Source: an uncultured Oscillospiraceae bacterium (GTDB lineage Bacteria > Bacillota > Clostridia > Oscillospirales > Oscillospiraceae). From it: 64,000 bases of DNA. The notes beneath the pieces are model-generated. The model was not told the DNA's origin, made no database searches, and saw only the letters and a program-made list of their open reading frames with translations. Of this stretch, positions 43,924 through 52,796 are shown one piece after another (the stretch's first letter is position 1; each line of letters opens with the position of its first letter). A program made the position numbers and the translations under genes. The DNA is taken from the NCBI GenBank assembly GCA_934569225.1, contig CAKTKC010000012.1, positions 1 to 64,000 on the forward strand, in the 5' to 3' direction.

Positions 43924-45837
43924 TTACTTCATCAGCCTGCACACCAGTTCGGTGTAAGCATAGGGGTCGTCCAGCGGCAGTTCCGCCATGAGCTGTGCCT
44001 GATAGCACAGAAGCTTTGCGTAATCCTTGGCCTTTTCGGGATCCTCGGTCATGGCCTTCTGCATGGCCTGCACCACCTCATGCTCCGGGTTCAGCTCCAG
44101 AACGCGTCCGACGGGGAAGGCAAACTCAGGATTCGCCCGCTTCATATACTTCTCCATCTCGAAGCTCATGCCCTCGGCAGGGGTCATGCACACAGGATGG
44201 CTGCCCAGCTCGGAGGACAGCCTGACCTCCTTGACCTGGTCGCCCAGCGTCTCTTTCACGAAGGTCAGCAGACCCTTCATCTCCTCGGCCTTTTCCTCTG
44301 CCTGTTTCTTTTCTTCCTCGGTCTGCAAGCCCAGATCCTCGGTGGAAACGTTGCAGAAGGACTTCTCCATATAGGTCATCAGGGTCTGGGGGACAAACTC
44401 GTCCACATCCTCGGTGAACAGCAGCACGTCGTAGCCCTTCTTCGTCAGGGTCTCCACCTGGGGCAGCTTGCTCAGGCGCTCCTTATTTTCGCCGGGAGCA
44501 TAGTAGATCTTCTCCTGCCCCTCGGCCATGGCGTCCACGTACTCCTTCAGAGAGACCAGCTTGCCCTGCTTGTGGCTGTAGAACAGCAGCAGATCCTGGG
44601 TCGCTTCCTTATGCGCGCCGTAGTCGGAGACGGTGCCGTACTTCAGCTGACGGCCAAAGGCGGCGTAGAATTCCTCGTACTTCTCCCGGTCGTTTTCCAG
44701 CATGGCTTTCAGCTCGGACTTGATCTTCTTCTCGATGTTCCGGGCAATGATGGTCAGCTGACGGTTGTGCTGGAGCATTTCACGGCTGATGTTCAGGGAC
44801 AGATCCTGGCTGTCCACCACGCCGCGGACGAAACGGAAATGCTCGGGCAGCAGGTCTTCACAGTTGTCCATGATCAGCACGCCGCTGCTGTACAGCTGCA
44901 ATCCCCGCTTGTAATCCTTCGTATAGAAATCGTAGGGCGCTTTACCGGGGATATACAGCAGCGCCTTGAAGGAAACATTGCCCTCCACGTTGTAGTGGAT
45001 GGTGCGCAGGGGCTTATTGTAGTCGAAGAACTTGTCCCGGTAGAAGGTCTCATACTCTTCTTCCGTGACGTCCTTCTTGTCCCGCTGCCAGATGGGCACC
45101 ATGGAGTTCAGGGTCTCCATCTCGGTGTAGGACTCGTACTTGGGCGCCTTATCCTCCTCACCCTCGGCGTTCTCGTCCTTCGGCTCCTCCACGGGGCGGG
45201 ACTTGGTGACTTCCATCTTGATGGGGTAGCGGATGTAATCGGAATACTTCCGGATCAGGCTGCGGATTTCGTATTCTTCCAGATACTCGGAGTATTTTTC
45301 GTCCTCGGTATCGGCTTTCAGGGTCATGATGACGTCCGTGCCGGGGGTGGCCTTCTCGGTTTCCTCAATGGTATAGCCGTCCGCGCCGTCGGAGACCCAC
45401 TTCCATGCCTTGTCCTCGCCGTACTTCTTGGAAATGACGGTGATGGAGGAAGCTACCATAAAGGCGGAATAGAAGCCCACGCCGAACTGGCCGATGATGT
45501 CGATGTCCTCGTTCTTCTCCATGGCCTGCTTGAAGCCCAGAGAGCCGGACTTGGCGATGGTGCCGAGATTCTCGATCATTTCGTCTTTCGACATGCCGAT
45601 GCCGTTATCGGAAACGGTCAGGGTGCGGTTTTCGGGGTCGCGGGTGATGGTGATGGCGAATTCATCCCGGTTGATGCCCACCTTGTCGTCGGTCAGCGCC
45701 GTATAGGCCAGCTTATCGATGGCGTCGGAGGCGTTGGAGATGATCTCACGAAGGAAAATCTCCTTGTGGGTATAAATGGAGTTGATCATCAGGTCAAGAA
45801 GACGCTGGGACTCCGCTTTGAATTGCTGCTTTTCCAT
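43924..45837 (-). CDS. htpG: Chaperone HtpG (Hsp90)
   Basis: An ATP-dependent chaperone of 637 residues. The N-terminal GHKL ATPase domain shows FLREIISNASDAIDKL (Glu and Asn), DNGIGMSKDE and GQFGVGFYSAFMV, and the middle domain shows GVVDSQDLSLNISREMLQ. The start ATG 45837 gives MEKQQFKAESQRLL; a TTG two codons upstream is possible. It lies under a CIRCE element, so control by HrcA is expected. A hairpin with GGAAGCCC/GGGCTTCC arms lies between CIRCE and the ribosome site (about 45861-45891). Confidence 0.97.
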   Translation of the reverse strand: MEKQQFKAESQRLLDLMINSIYTHKEIFLREIISNASDAIDKLAYTALTDDKVGINRDEFAITITRDPENRTLTVSDNGIGMSKDEMIENLGTIAKSGSLGFKQAMEKNEDIDIIGQFGVGFYSAFMVASSITVISKKYGEDKAWKWVSDGADGYTIEETEKATPGTDVIMTLKADTEDEKYSEYLEEYEIRSLIRKYSDYIRYPIKMEVTKSRPVEEPKDENAEGEEDKAPKYESYTEMETLNSMVPIWQRDKKDVTEEEYETFYRDKFFDYNKPLRTIHYNVEGNVSFKALLYIPGKAPYDFYTKDYKRGLQLYSSGVLIMDNCEDLLPEHFRFVRGVVDSQDLSLNISREMLQHNRQLTIIARNIEKKIKSELKAMLENDREKYEEFYAAFGRQLKYGTVSDYGAHKEATQDLLLFYSHKQGKLVSLKEYVDAMAEGQEKIYYAPGENKERLSKLPQVETLTKKGYDVLLFTEDVDEFVPQTLMTYMEKSFCNVSTEDLGLQTEEEKKQAEEKAEEMKGLLTFVKETLGDQVKEVRLSSELGSHPVCMTPAEGMSFEMEKYMKRANPEFAFPVGRVLELNPEHEVVQAMQKAMTEDPEKAKDYAKLLCYQAQLMAELPLDDPYAYTELVCRLMK

Positions 45838-45895
45838 AATCAATACACATCCTTATTGGGGGAAGCCCCTGCCGGTTGATTCAGGGCTTCCTTAT

Positions 45896-45922
45896 TTAGC
45901 ACTCTTTGTGTTTGAGTGCTAA
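45896..45922. promoter_or_regulatory. CIRCE operator (HrcA box)
   Basis: TTAGCACTC, nine bases, GAGTGCTAA: a perfect match to the CIRCE consensus. It lies just inside the htpG transcription start, directly after the -10 box (45924-45929 on the minus strand). Confidence 0.97.
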
Positions 45923-45923
45923 T

Positions 45924-45951
45924 ATTATAGCGCACCTGTGGAAAAAAGCAA
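45924..45951 (-). promoter_or_regulatory. Promoter of htpG
   Basis: Minus strand TTGCTT (45946-45951), 16 bases, TATAAT (45924-45929), immediately before CIRCE. Confidence 0.8.
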
Positions 45952-46000
45952 GGGCTTTCGTAAAAATTTCTCGATTTATTCATAATTGGCGCAATCGTGA

Positions 46001-46061
46001 TTGATTATTTCAAATTATGTGGTATTATTATCCTGTATAGTTATGTGCAGCGGTACGCTGC
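46001..46061 (+). promoter_or_regulatory. Promoter and leader hairpin of the ABC-F gene
   Basis: TTGATT (46001-46006), 16 bases, TATTAT (46023-46028); then a short 6-bp hairpin GCAGCG-GTA-CGCTGC (46047-46061) before the AAGGAG site. No leader peptide is evident. Confidence 0.5.
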
Positions 46062-46087
46062 TATGAGAAAGGTTTAAGGAGTAAGAA

Positions 46088-47695
46088 ATGATTACAGTAA
46101 GCAATCTCGGTATGCAGTTTGGCGGTCAGTGGCTGTTCCAGCACGTTGACCTGCAGTTCCTCCCCGGCAACTGCTATGGCATCATCGGCGCCAACGGCGC
46201 GGGCAAATCCACGTTCCTGCGCATCCTGACGGGGGAGCTGGACTCCACCAACGGCTCCGTCACCATCGACCCCACCAAGCGGGTCTCCGTCCTGAAGCAG
46301 AACCAGAACGCCTATGACGATTACACCGTCATGGACACGGTCATCATGGGCAACGCCCACCTGTACGAAGTCATGAAGGAGAAGGACGCCATCTACGAAA
46401 AGCCGGACTTCACCGACGAGGACGGCCTGCGGGCTGCCGACTTAGAAGCCGAATTCGCCGAGCTGGGCGGCTGGGAAGCGGAATCCGACGCCTCCCGCCT
46501 GCTGCAGGGTCTGGGCATCGGCACGGAGCTGCACTATGAGCAGATGGCATCCGTGGATCCCCGCCTCAAGGTGAAGATCCTGTTGGCACAGGCACTGTTC
46601 GGCAACCCCGACATCGTCATGCTGGACGAGCCCACCAACAACCTGGACATCGAAGCCATCAACTGGCTGGAGGATTTCCTTCTGGACTTCCCCGGCATGG
46701 TCATCGCGGTGAGCCATGACCGCCACTTCCTGAACACCGTCTGCACCCACACCGTGGACATCGACTACGGCAAGATCAAGATGTACGTGGGCAACTACGA
46801 CTTCTGGTACGAGTCCTCCCAGATGGTGCAGGCCATGCTGCGCAACAAGAACAAGCGCAATCAGGAAAAGATCGAAGAATTGCAGCTGTTCATCCAGCGC
46901 TTCTCCGCCAACAAGGCCAAGGCCAAGCAGGCCACCGCCCGCCGCAAGCTCCTGGACAAGCTGACCGTGGAGGAAATGCCCTGCTCCACCCGCCGTTATC
47001 CCTTCGTGGGCTTCCAGCCCGAGCGGGAGCTGGGCAAGGACGTTCTCACCGTCAAGGACGTATCCGTCACCGTGGACGGCGTGAAGCTGCTGGACAAAGT
47101 GTATTTCTCCGTGAACCGGGGGGACAAGATCGCCTTTGTGGGCGAAAACGAGCTGGCGCAGACCGCCCTGTTCAAGATCCTCATGGGCGAGCTGGAGCCG
47201 GACGAGGGCAGCGTCAAGTGGGGCGTGTCCACCATCCGCAGCTATCTGCCCAAGGACAATTCCCCCTACTTTGACGGGAATCAGATGGAACTGGTGGACT
47301 GGCTGCGTCAGTATTCCGCTAAGAAGGACGATGTGTACCTCCGGGGCTTCCTTGGGCGGATGCTGTTCAGCAACGAGGATGTGTTCAAGCCCGTAAACGT
47401 CCTCTCCGGCGGCGAAAAGGTGCGCTGTATGCTCAGCCGGATGATGCTCTCCGGCGCGAATGTGGTACTGCTTGACCAGCCCACCAACCATCTGGACATG
47501 GAGTCCATTCAGGCGGTGAACAAGGGTCTGGAAGCCTTCCCCGGCGTGGTGCTGCTGGCCTCCCACGACCACGAGCTGCTGACCTCTACCTGTAACCGGG
47601 TCATCGCCTTCCAGCCCGACGGCACCATCATCGACAAGTACGGCACTTACGACGATTACCTCGCCTGGATGGCCGAGCGGAAGCAGCAGGGCTGA
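46088..47695 (+). CDS. ABC-F ATPase (YbiT/EttA-like), degenerate second site
   Basis: A 535-residue ribosome-associated ABC-F protein with two ATPase domains joined by a basic linker (NKNKRNQEKIEELQLF ... KAKQATARRKLLDKL, about residues 250-300). Domain 1: Walker A GANGAGKST and Walker B MLDEPTNNLD, but the signature is MASVDPRLKVK in place of LSGGQ. Domain 2: Walker A is GENELAQTALFK, without the usual lysine; signature LSGGEKVR; Walker B LLDQPTNHLD with Gln in place of Glu. ATP hydrolysis at one site at least must differ from the textbook form; related Clostridial members share some of these substitutions. The role is in translation, possibly resistance. ATG follows AAGGAGTAAG. Confidence 0.9.
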   Translation: MITVSNLGMQFGGQWLFQHVDLQFLPGNCYGIIGANGAGKSTFLRILTGELDSTNGSVTIDPTKRVSVLKQNQNAYDDYTVMDTVIMGNAHLYEVMKEKDAIYEKPDFTDEDGLRAADLEAEFAELGGWEAESDASRLLQGLGIGTELHYEQMASVDPRLKVKILLAQALFGNPDIVMLDEPTNNLDIEAINWLEDFLLDFPGMVIAVSHDRHFLNTVCTHTVDIDYGKIKMYVGNYDFWYESSQMVQAMLRNKNKRNQEKIEELQLFIQRFSANKAKAKQATARRKLLDKLTVEEMPCSTRRYPFVGFQPERELGKDVLTVKDVSVTVDGVKLLDKVYFSVNRGDKIAFVGENELAQTALFKILMGELEPDEGSVKWGVSTIRSYLPKDNSPYFDGNQMELVDWLRQYSAKKDDVYLRGFLGRMLFSNEDVFKPVNVLSGGEKVRCMLSRMMLSGANVVLLDQPTNHLDMESIQAVNKGLEAFPGVVLLASHDHELLTSTCNRVIAFQPDGTIIDKYGTYDDYLAWMAERKQQG

Positions 47696-47721
47696 TTTTA
47701 CCTCAGAGGTGTGAGTGAACT

Positions 47722-49473
47722 ATGGAAAAAATTCTTGATATCATCACCGAAAAAATGGAGTGCGCCTTTGCCGACGCGGGCTGTGACGCCTCCTACGGCC
47801 GGGTGACGGTCTCCAACCGCCCCGACCTGTGCGAATACCAGTGCAATGGCGCTCTGGCCGCTGCCAAACAGTACCACTGTGCCCCCATCCAGATCGCGAA
47901 AGCGGTGGCGGAGAAGCTGGACGCCGCCGACTATTCTCTGGTGGAAGCCGTCATGCCGGGCTTCATCAACCTGAAGCTCTCCGGGGCGTTTCTGGAAACC
48001 TATCTGGAAGCCATGCGCACCGCCCCCGATTTTGGCGTTGCGAAAACCGGCGCGGGCAAAACCATTGTGGTGGACTACGGCGGCGCCAACGTGGCGAAGC
48101 CCCTGCACATCGGCCATCTGCGCCCCGCCATCATCGGCGAAGCCATGAAGCGGCTGTACGCCTTCTTCGGCTACAACACCATCGGCGACGTGCATCTGGG
48201 GGACTGGGGTCTGCAAATGGGTCTGATCATCGCGGAGCTGCAAGACCGTCAGCCGAACCTTCCCTATTTTGACCCGGATTTTACGGGAGAATACCCCGCC
48301 GAGCCGCCCTTCACCCTGTCGGATTTGGAGGAGCTTTACCCCGCCGCCTCCGCCCGGAAGAAGGTGGACGAGGCCTTTGCCCAGCGCGCCCACACCGCGA
48401 CCTTTGAATTGCAGCAGGGCCGCCGGGGCTACCGCGCCATCTGGCAGCACATCATGAATGTGTCCGTGCCCGACCTGCGTCGAATCTACGACAGCCTGGA
48501 CGTCCACTTTGAAAAGTGGCTGGGAGAAAGCGACGCCGACCCCTACATCCCCGCCATGGTCGCGGAGATGAAGGAAAAGGGCTGCGCCGTTCTCTCCGAG
48601 GGCGCGTGGGTCATTCCTGTGGCAGAGGAAACGGACAAGAAGGCGGTTCCCCCCTGCATTCTGGTCAAGTCCGACGGCTCCTCCATCTACGCCACCACCG
48701 ACCTTGCCACCATGGTTCAGCGGATGCAGGACTGGCGCCCCGACAAGATGCTCTACGTCACCGACAAGCGGCAGGCGCTGCACTTTGAGCAGGTGTTCCG
48801 GGCCGCCCGGAAGTGCGGCATTGTCCCCGACACCACCGCTCTGGAGCATATCGGCCACGGCACCATGAACGGCAAGGACGGCAAGCCCTTCAAGACCCGG
48901 GATGGCGGCGTTCTCCGGCTGGAGACCCTTATCGCCGATATGACGGCCTTCGTCCGTGCCAAGGTCGTGGAAAACCAGATCGTGGATGCCTCCGAAGTGG
49001 ACGCCACCACCGCGAAAATTGCCCTTGCCGCCCTGAAATACGGCGATCTGAGCAACCAGCCCACCAAGGACTACAACTTTGATCTGGAGCGCTTCGCCGC
49101 CTTCGAGGGCAACACCGGCCCCTACATTCTCTATACCATCGTCCGTATCAAGTCCATTCTGGCGAAATACGGCGACTGGTCGAACCTGCCCATCCAGCCC
49201 CCGGCGAACCCCTTCGCCAAGGACTTAATGAACGTCATCACCCGCCTGCAGCCCACGCTGGAAACCGCCCTGGCTTCCTCCGCGCCCAACCTGATCTGCG
49301 CCTACATCTACGAGCTGGCAGGCGCGGTGAATAAGTTCTACCACGAGACGCCCGTCCTCAAGGAAGCGGACGAAACCCTGAAGGCCGGACACATCGCCCT
49401 GCTGGGCTTAGCCAAAAACATTCTGGAAACCTGCATCCAAATCCTGGGCTTCTCCGCCCCGGAGAAAATGTGA
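47722..49473 (+). CDS. argS: Arginyl-tRNA synthetase
   Basis: A class I synthetase of 583 residues that charges tRNA-Arg. The N-terminal domain contains VSNRPDLCEYQCNGAL. The HIGH motif is HIGHLRPA (about residue 131). The C-terminal helical anticodon-binding domain has LERFAAFEGNTGPYILYT and AGAVNKFYHETPVL. A canonical KMSKS is missing, as in most ArgRS. Probably co-transcribed with the ABC-F gene (26 bases away, with AGAGGTGTG before the ATG). No arginine-regulated leader is seen. Confidence 0.96.
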   Translation: MEKILDIITEKMECAFADAGCDASYGRVTVSNRPDLCEYQCNGALAAAKQYHCAPIQIAKAVAEKLDAADYSLVEAVMPGFINLKLSGAFLETYLEAMRTAPDFGVAKTGAGKTIVVDYGGANVAKPLHIGHLRPAIIGEAMKRLYAFFGYNTIGDVHLGDWGLQMGLIIAELQDRQPNLPYFDPDFTGEYPAEPPFTLSDLEELYPAASARKKVDEAFAQRAHTATFELQQGRRGYRAIWQHIMNVSVPDLRRIYDSLDVHFEKWLGESDADPYIPAMVAEMKEKGCAVLSEGAWVIPVAEETDKKAVPPCILVKSDGSSIYATTDLATMVQRMQDWRPDKMLYVTDKRQALHFEQVFRAARKCGIVPDTTALEHIGHGTMNGKDGKPFKTRDGGVLRLETLIADMTAFVRAKVVENQIVDASEVDATTAKIALAALKYGDLSNQPTKDYNFDLERFAAFEGNTGPYILYTIVRIKSILAKYGDWSNLPIQPPANPFAKDLMNVITRLQPTLETALASSAPNLICAYIYELAGAVNKFYHETPVLKEADETLKAGHIALLGLAKNILETCIQILGFSAPEKM

Positions 49474-49484
49474 CATTGCAAAAA

Positions 49485-49530
49485 AGCTGTCTCTCACCTT
49501 CTTCGGAAGTCGTGAGAGACAGCTCCTTTT
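49485..49530 (+). terminator. Terminator after argS
   Basis: Perfect 13-bp stem (49485-49497 with 49512-49524), 14-base loop, then CCTTTTTA. Confidence 0.9.
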
Positions 49531-49546
49531 TAGCGGGCAGGACGCA

Positions 49547-49576
49547 AAAACCGCTCTGGTCACCCAGAGCGGTTTT
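49547..49576 (-). terminator. Terminator of rpsU
   Basis: Perfect 13-bp stem (49547-49559 with 49564-49576), loop of four, T-rich on the minus-strand side. Confidence 0.88.
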
Positions 49577-49594
49577 AACTGTTTTCATGAGGGA

Positions 49595-49777
49595 TTAGTA
49601 GAACTTTCTCTTGTTCTTACGGGCAGCTTCGGACTTCTGCTTCCGCTTCAGGCTGGGGCTGACGTAATGCTCGCGCTTCTTAACCTCAGCGATCACGCCT
49701 TCCTTGGCACAGCTGCGCTTAAAACGACGCAGAGCGCTCTCCAGAGACTCGTTCTCCTTGACGCGAATTTCAGACAT
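49595..49777 (-). CDS. rpsU: Ribosomal protein bS21
   Basis: A 60-residue basic protein of the small subunit. [21 protein letters not shown] at the N-terminus and a lysine/arginine-rich end ([16 protein letters not shown]) identify bS21. ATG 49777 is preceded by GGAGGGAGGG; upstream in-frame codons overlap this site. Monocistronic, with a consensus promoter and its own terminator. Confidence 0.97.
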   Translation of the reverse strand: MSEIRVKENESLESALRRFKRSCAKEGVIAEVKKREHYVSPSLKRKQKSEAARKNKRKFY

Positions 49778-49845
49778 TGTTTTCCCTCCCTCCGATGGCA
49801 TCCGGCTCGATCCAGGATGCTTTCAGGGCCATACCGGCTTGATAC

Positions 49846-49874
49846 ATTATAATTGTTCTTTCCCGAATTGTCAA
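49846..49874 (-). promoter_or_regulatory. Consensus promoter of rpsU
   Basis: Minus strand TTGACA (49869-49874), 17 bases, TATAAT (49846-49851): both hexamers perfect. A further TATAAT (49898-49903) lies upstream in the direction of leuS. Confidence 0.92.
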
Positions 49875-49944
49875 GGAATAATTCTAAAAATTCACAAATT
49901 ATACCGAACTCCAAAGAAAATCTGAAACCATTCGGGAAATCGGA

Positions 49945-52368
49945 TCACTTGACGATCAGGTTGACCAGCTTGTTCTTTACCACAATGGTCTTCACGATCT
50001 GGCCGCCCTGCTTCTGCAGGAACTTGGAAATCTTTTCGTCCGCCACGGCATTCGCCACCACTTCCTCGTTGGAAAGGTCGGCGTCCATCAGCACGGTGCC
50101 GCGCATCTTGCCGTTGACCTGCACCGCGATGTTCACCTCGGCATCCTTGCACTTTTCCTCGGAATAGGTCGGCCAGCTTTCGTAGGCAATGGTATCATCA
50201 TGCCCCAGCAGCTGCCAGATTTCCTCGCCCACGTGGGGCGTGATGCAGGAAAGCATCTTGATGAAGCCCTCGGCATAAGCCTTGGGGCAGCTGCCGTTCT
50301 TATAGACCTCGTTGACGAACACCATCATCTGGGCAATGGCCGTGTTGAAGCCCAGCGCTTCAAAGTCGGAGGTGACCTTCTTCACCGTCTGGTGATAGAT
50401 CTTGGTGAGCTTGCCGTCGTCGGTGTCGGTGATGTTCTTTTCCTCGGTGAAGAAGTTCCACACGCGGTTGATGAACTTCTTCGCCCCCACCACGCCGGTG
50501 GTGCTCCAGGGCTTGGACACCTCCAGCGGCCCCATGAACATCTCGTACAGCCGCAGGGTATCCGCGCCGTACTCCCGCACCACGTCGCTGGGGTTCACCA
50601 CGAATTCCGGGAAGCGCTTGCCCATCTTGATGCCGTTTTCGCCCAGGATCATACCCTGATGCACCAGCTTCTTGAACGGCTCCTTCACGGGAGATAAGCC
50701 CTGATCGTATAGGAAGCGGTTCCAGATTCTCGAATACATCAGGTGACCCACGGCGTGCTCCGGGCCGCCAACGTACAGGTCAACGGGCATCCAGTGCTTC
50801 GCAAGCTCGGGGTCGCAGAACACCTTGTCGTTCTTGGGGTCGATATAGCGGAAATAATACCAGGAGGAACCGGCGCTGCCGGGCATGGTAGAGGTCTCCC
50901 GAACGCCGTGAACGCCATTACGGTCATATTTCTTCCACTCAGTGGCGTTTTCCAGCGGTGCCTGACCGTTGCGTCCCTTGTAATCCTCCAGCTCCGGCAA
51001 AATCACCGGCAATTCTTCATCCGGCACGAAGTAGATTTTTCCGTCTTCCGTGTACACGCAGGGAACCGGCTCGCCCCAGTATCTCTGACGGGCGAAGATC
51101 CACTCCCGGAAATGGTAGTTGACCTTTCTTCTGGCCACGCCGGCCTTTTCCAGCTTGCAGGTGATGGCCTCCTTGGCCTCCTCCACCGTCAGGCCGGTGA
51201 ACTCTTCGGAGTTGATGAGCTTGCAGCCCTTGCCCAGATAATCCTGCTTTTCAAAAGCGTGCTCGGACACGTCCGCGCCGTCGATGACCTGGATCATGGG
51301 GATGTTATGCACCTGTGCATACTCAAAGTCACGCTGGTCGTGGCTGGGGACGGCCATGACCGCGCCGGTGCCGTAGCTCGCCAGGACAAAGTCGCCGATG
51401 AACACTGGCACCTGCTTGCCGTTGACAGGGTTGATGGCATAGACGCCCTCCAGGCGGCAGCCGGACTTGGTCTTGTTCAGCTCGGTACGATCCATGTCGC
51501 TCTTCTTCACGGACTCGTCGATGTACGATTGAACCGCTTCCTTGTTCTGCACCCGATCCATCAGGCTCTGCACAATCTTGCCGTCGGGGGCGAGCACCAT
51601 GAAGGTAATGCCGTAAATCGTCTCAATGCAGGTGGTGTAGATGGAGAACTCGCCGCCGCCCACCAGTTGGAAGTCCACCTCCACGCCGGTGGATTTGCCG
51701 ATCCAGTTGCGCTGGATTTCCTTGGTGGATTCCGGCCAGTCGATCTCGTTGAGACCTTCCAGCAGCTTCTCCGCAAAAGCGGGCTGGTCGATGACCCACT
51801 GCATCATGTTCTTCTTGACCACGGGATAGCCGCCCCGCTCGGACTTGCCGTCGATGACCTCATCGTTGCTGAGCACGGTGCCCAGCTCCTCGCACCAGTT
51901 CACGGGCATCTCAATGCGCTTGGCATAGCCCGCCTCGTAGAGCTTCTTGAAAATCCACTGCGTCCACTTGTAGAAGGACGGGTCGGACGTGGCGATCATC
52001 TTCGACCAGTCGTAATCGAAGCCAAGCTCCTTCAGCTGAGCGGAGAAGGTCTCGATGTTCTTCTGGGTAAAGCCGTTGGGATGATGGCCGGTATTTACGG
52101 CGTACTGCTCTGCCGGCAGGCCGAAGGAGTCATAGCCCATGGGGTGCAGCACATTGTAGCCCTGCATCCGCTTCATGCGGGAGACGATATCCGTCGCCGT
52201 GTAGCCCTCGGGATGACCCGCGTGCAGGCCGACGCCGGATGGGTACGGGAACATATCCAGCACATAGTATTTGGGCTTGGAGAAATCCCACACGTCGGTG
52301 TAGAAGGTATTATGCTCCTGCCAGTACTTGTGCCACTTTTCCTCAATTTTCGCGTAATCGTAATTCAT
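49945..52368 (-). CDS. leuS: Leucyl-tRNA synthetase
   Basis: A class I synthetase of 807 residues with CP1 editing domain. HIGH-type motif is PYPSGVGLHAGHPEGY (about residue 43). The KMSKS position reads KMGKR (in GIKMGKRFPEF, late in the protein) instead of KMSKS, while the rest of the loop (NPSDVVREYGADTLRLY) is normal. The editing domain contains MAVPSHDQRDFEYA with the conserved Asp. The start ATG 52368 follows GAGAGGTG; a TTG six codons earlier is less likely. Last gene of the smc-to-leuS run; no clear terminator follows before the rpsU promoter. Confidence 0.96.
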   Translation of the reverse strand: MNYDYAKIEEKWHKYWQEHNTFYTDVWDFSKPKYYVLDMFPYPSGVGLHAGHPEGYTATDIVSRMKRMQGYNVLHPMGYDSFGLPAEQYAVNTGHHPNGFTQKNIETFSAQLKELGFDYDWSKMIATSDPSFYKWTQWIFKKLYEAGYAKRIEMPVNWCEELGTVLSNDEVIDGKSERGGYPVVKKNMMQWVIDQPAFAEKLLEGLNEIDWPESTKEIQRNWIGKSTGVEVDFQLVGGGEFSIYTTCIETIYGITFMVLAPDGKIVQSLMDRVQNKEAVQSYIDESVKKSDMDRTELNKTKSGCRLEGVYAINPVNGKQVPVFIGDFVLASYGTGAVMAVPSHDQRDFEYAQVHNIPMIQVIDGADVSEHAFEKQDYLGKGCKLINSEEFTGLTVEEAKEAITCKLEKAGVARRKVNYHFREWIFARQRYWGEPVPCVYTEDGKIYFVPDEELPVILPELEDYKGRNGQAPLENATEWKKYDRNGVHGVRETSTMPGSAGSSWYYFRYIDPKNDKVFCDPELAKHWMPVDLYVGGPEHAVGHLMYSRIWNRFLYDQGLSPVKEPFKKLVHQGMILGENGIKMGKRFPEFVVNPSDVVREYGADTLRLYEMFMGPLEVSKPWSTTGVVGAKKFINRVWNFFTEEKNITDTDDGKLTKIYHQTVKKVTSDFEALGFNTAIAQMMVFVNEVYKNGSCPKAYAEGFIKMLSCITPHVGEEIWQLLGHDDTIAYESWPTYSEEKCKDAEVNIAVQVNGKMRGTVLMDADLSNEEVVANAVADEKISKFLQKQGGQIVKTIVVKNKLVNLIVK

Positions 52369-52417
52369 GCCGAACACACCTCTCAAACCGGCCGCATTTC
52401 AGGCAGCCGGATATATA

Positions 52418-52783
52418 CTAATTCTCTTCGATAACGATATCCCGGATATCCACAAGTTCCGCGTCCGCCCACAGGCGTTCCAGATCGTAGAACTTCCGGG
52501 CTTCCTCAGTAAAAACGTGGACGACAATGCTGCCGTAATCCAGCAGCTCCCAGGAATTGCCCCGGTGGCCTTCCCGGCTGAGCATCTGCTCCCCCAGCTG
52601 CTCCAGCGTGTACTCGGCATAGTCGCAGAGTGTCTTGACGTGGGTGCTGGAGGTGCCGGTGCAGATCAGGAAATAATCCGCCAGCGAGCTGACCCGGTCA
52701 ATTTTCAGCAGCTTGATGTTCTGTCCTTTTTTGGCGTCCAGCGCCTTGGTAACCTCGTAAGCAATTTCTTTTGGGGTTAACAT
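52418..52783 (-). CDS. rsfS: Ribosome silencing factor RsfS
   Basis: A 121-residue RsfS/YbeB/Iojap protein that binds uL14 and blocks subunit joining when nutrients are short. The motifs SSLADYFLICTGTS, GNSWELLDYGSIVVHVF and ARKFYDLERLW are conserved. It starts 13 bases after the nadD-yqeK gene, the classic neighbour. Confidence 0.96.
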   Translation of the reverse strand: MLTPKEIAYEVTKALDAKKGQNIKLLKIDRVSSLADYFLICTGTSSTHVKTLCDYAEYTLEQLGEQMLSREGHRGNSWELLDYGSIVVHVFTEEARKFYDLERLWADAELVDIRDIVIEEN

Positions 52784-52796
52784 AACATTTTCCTTT

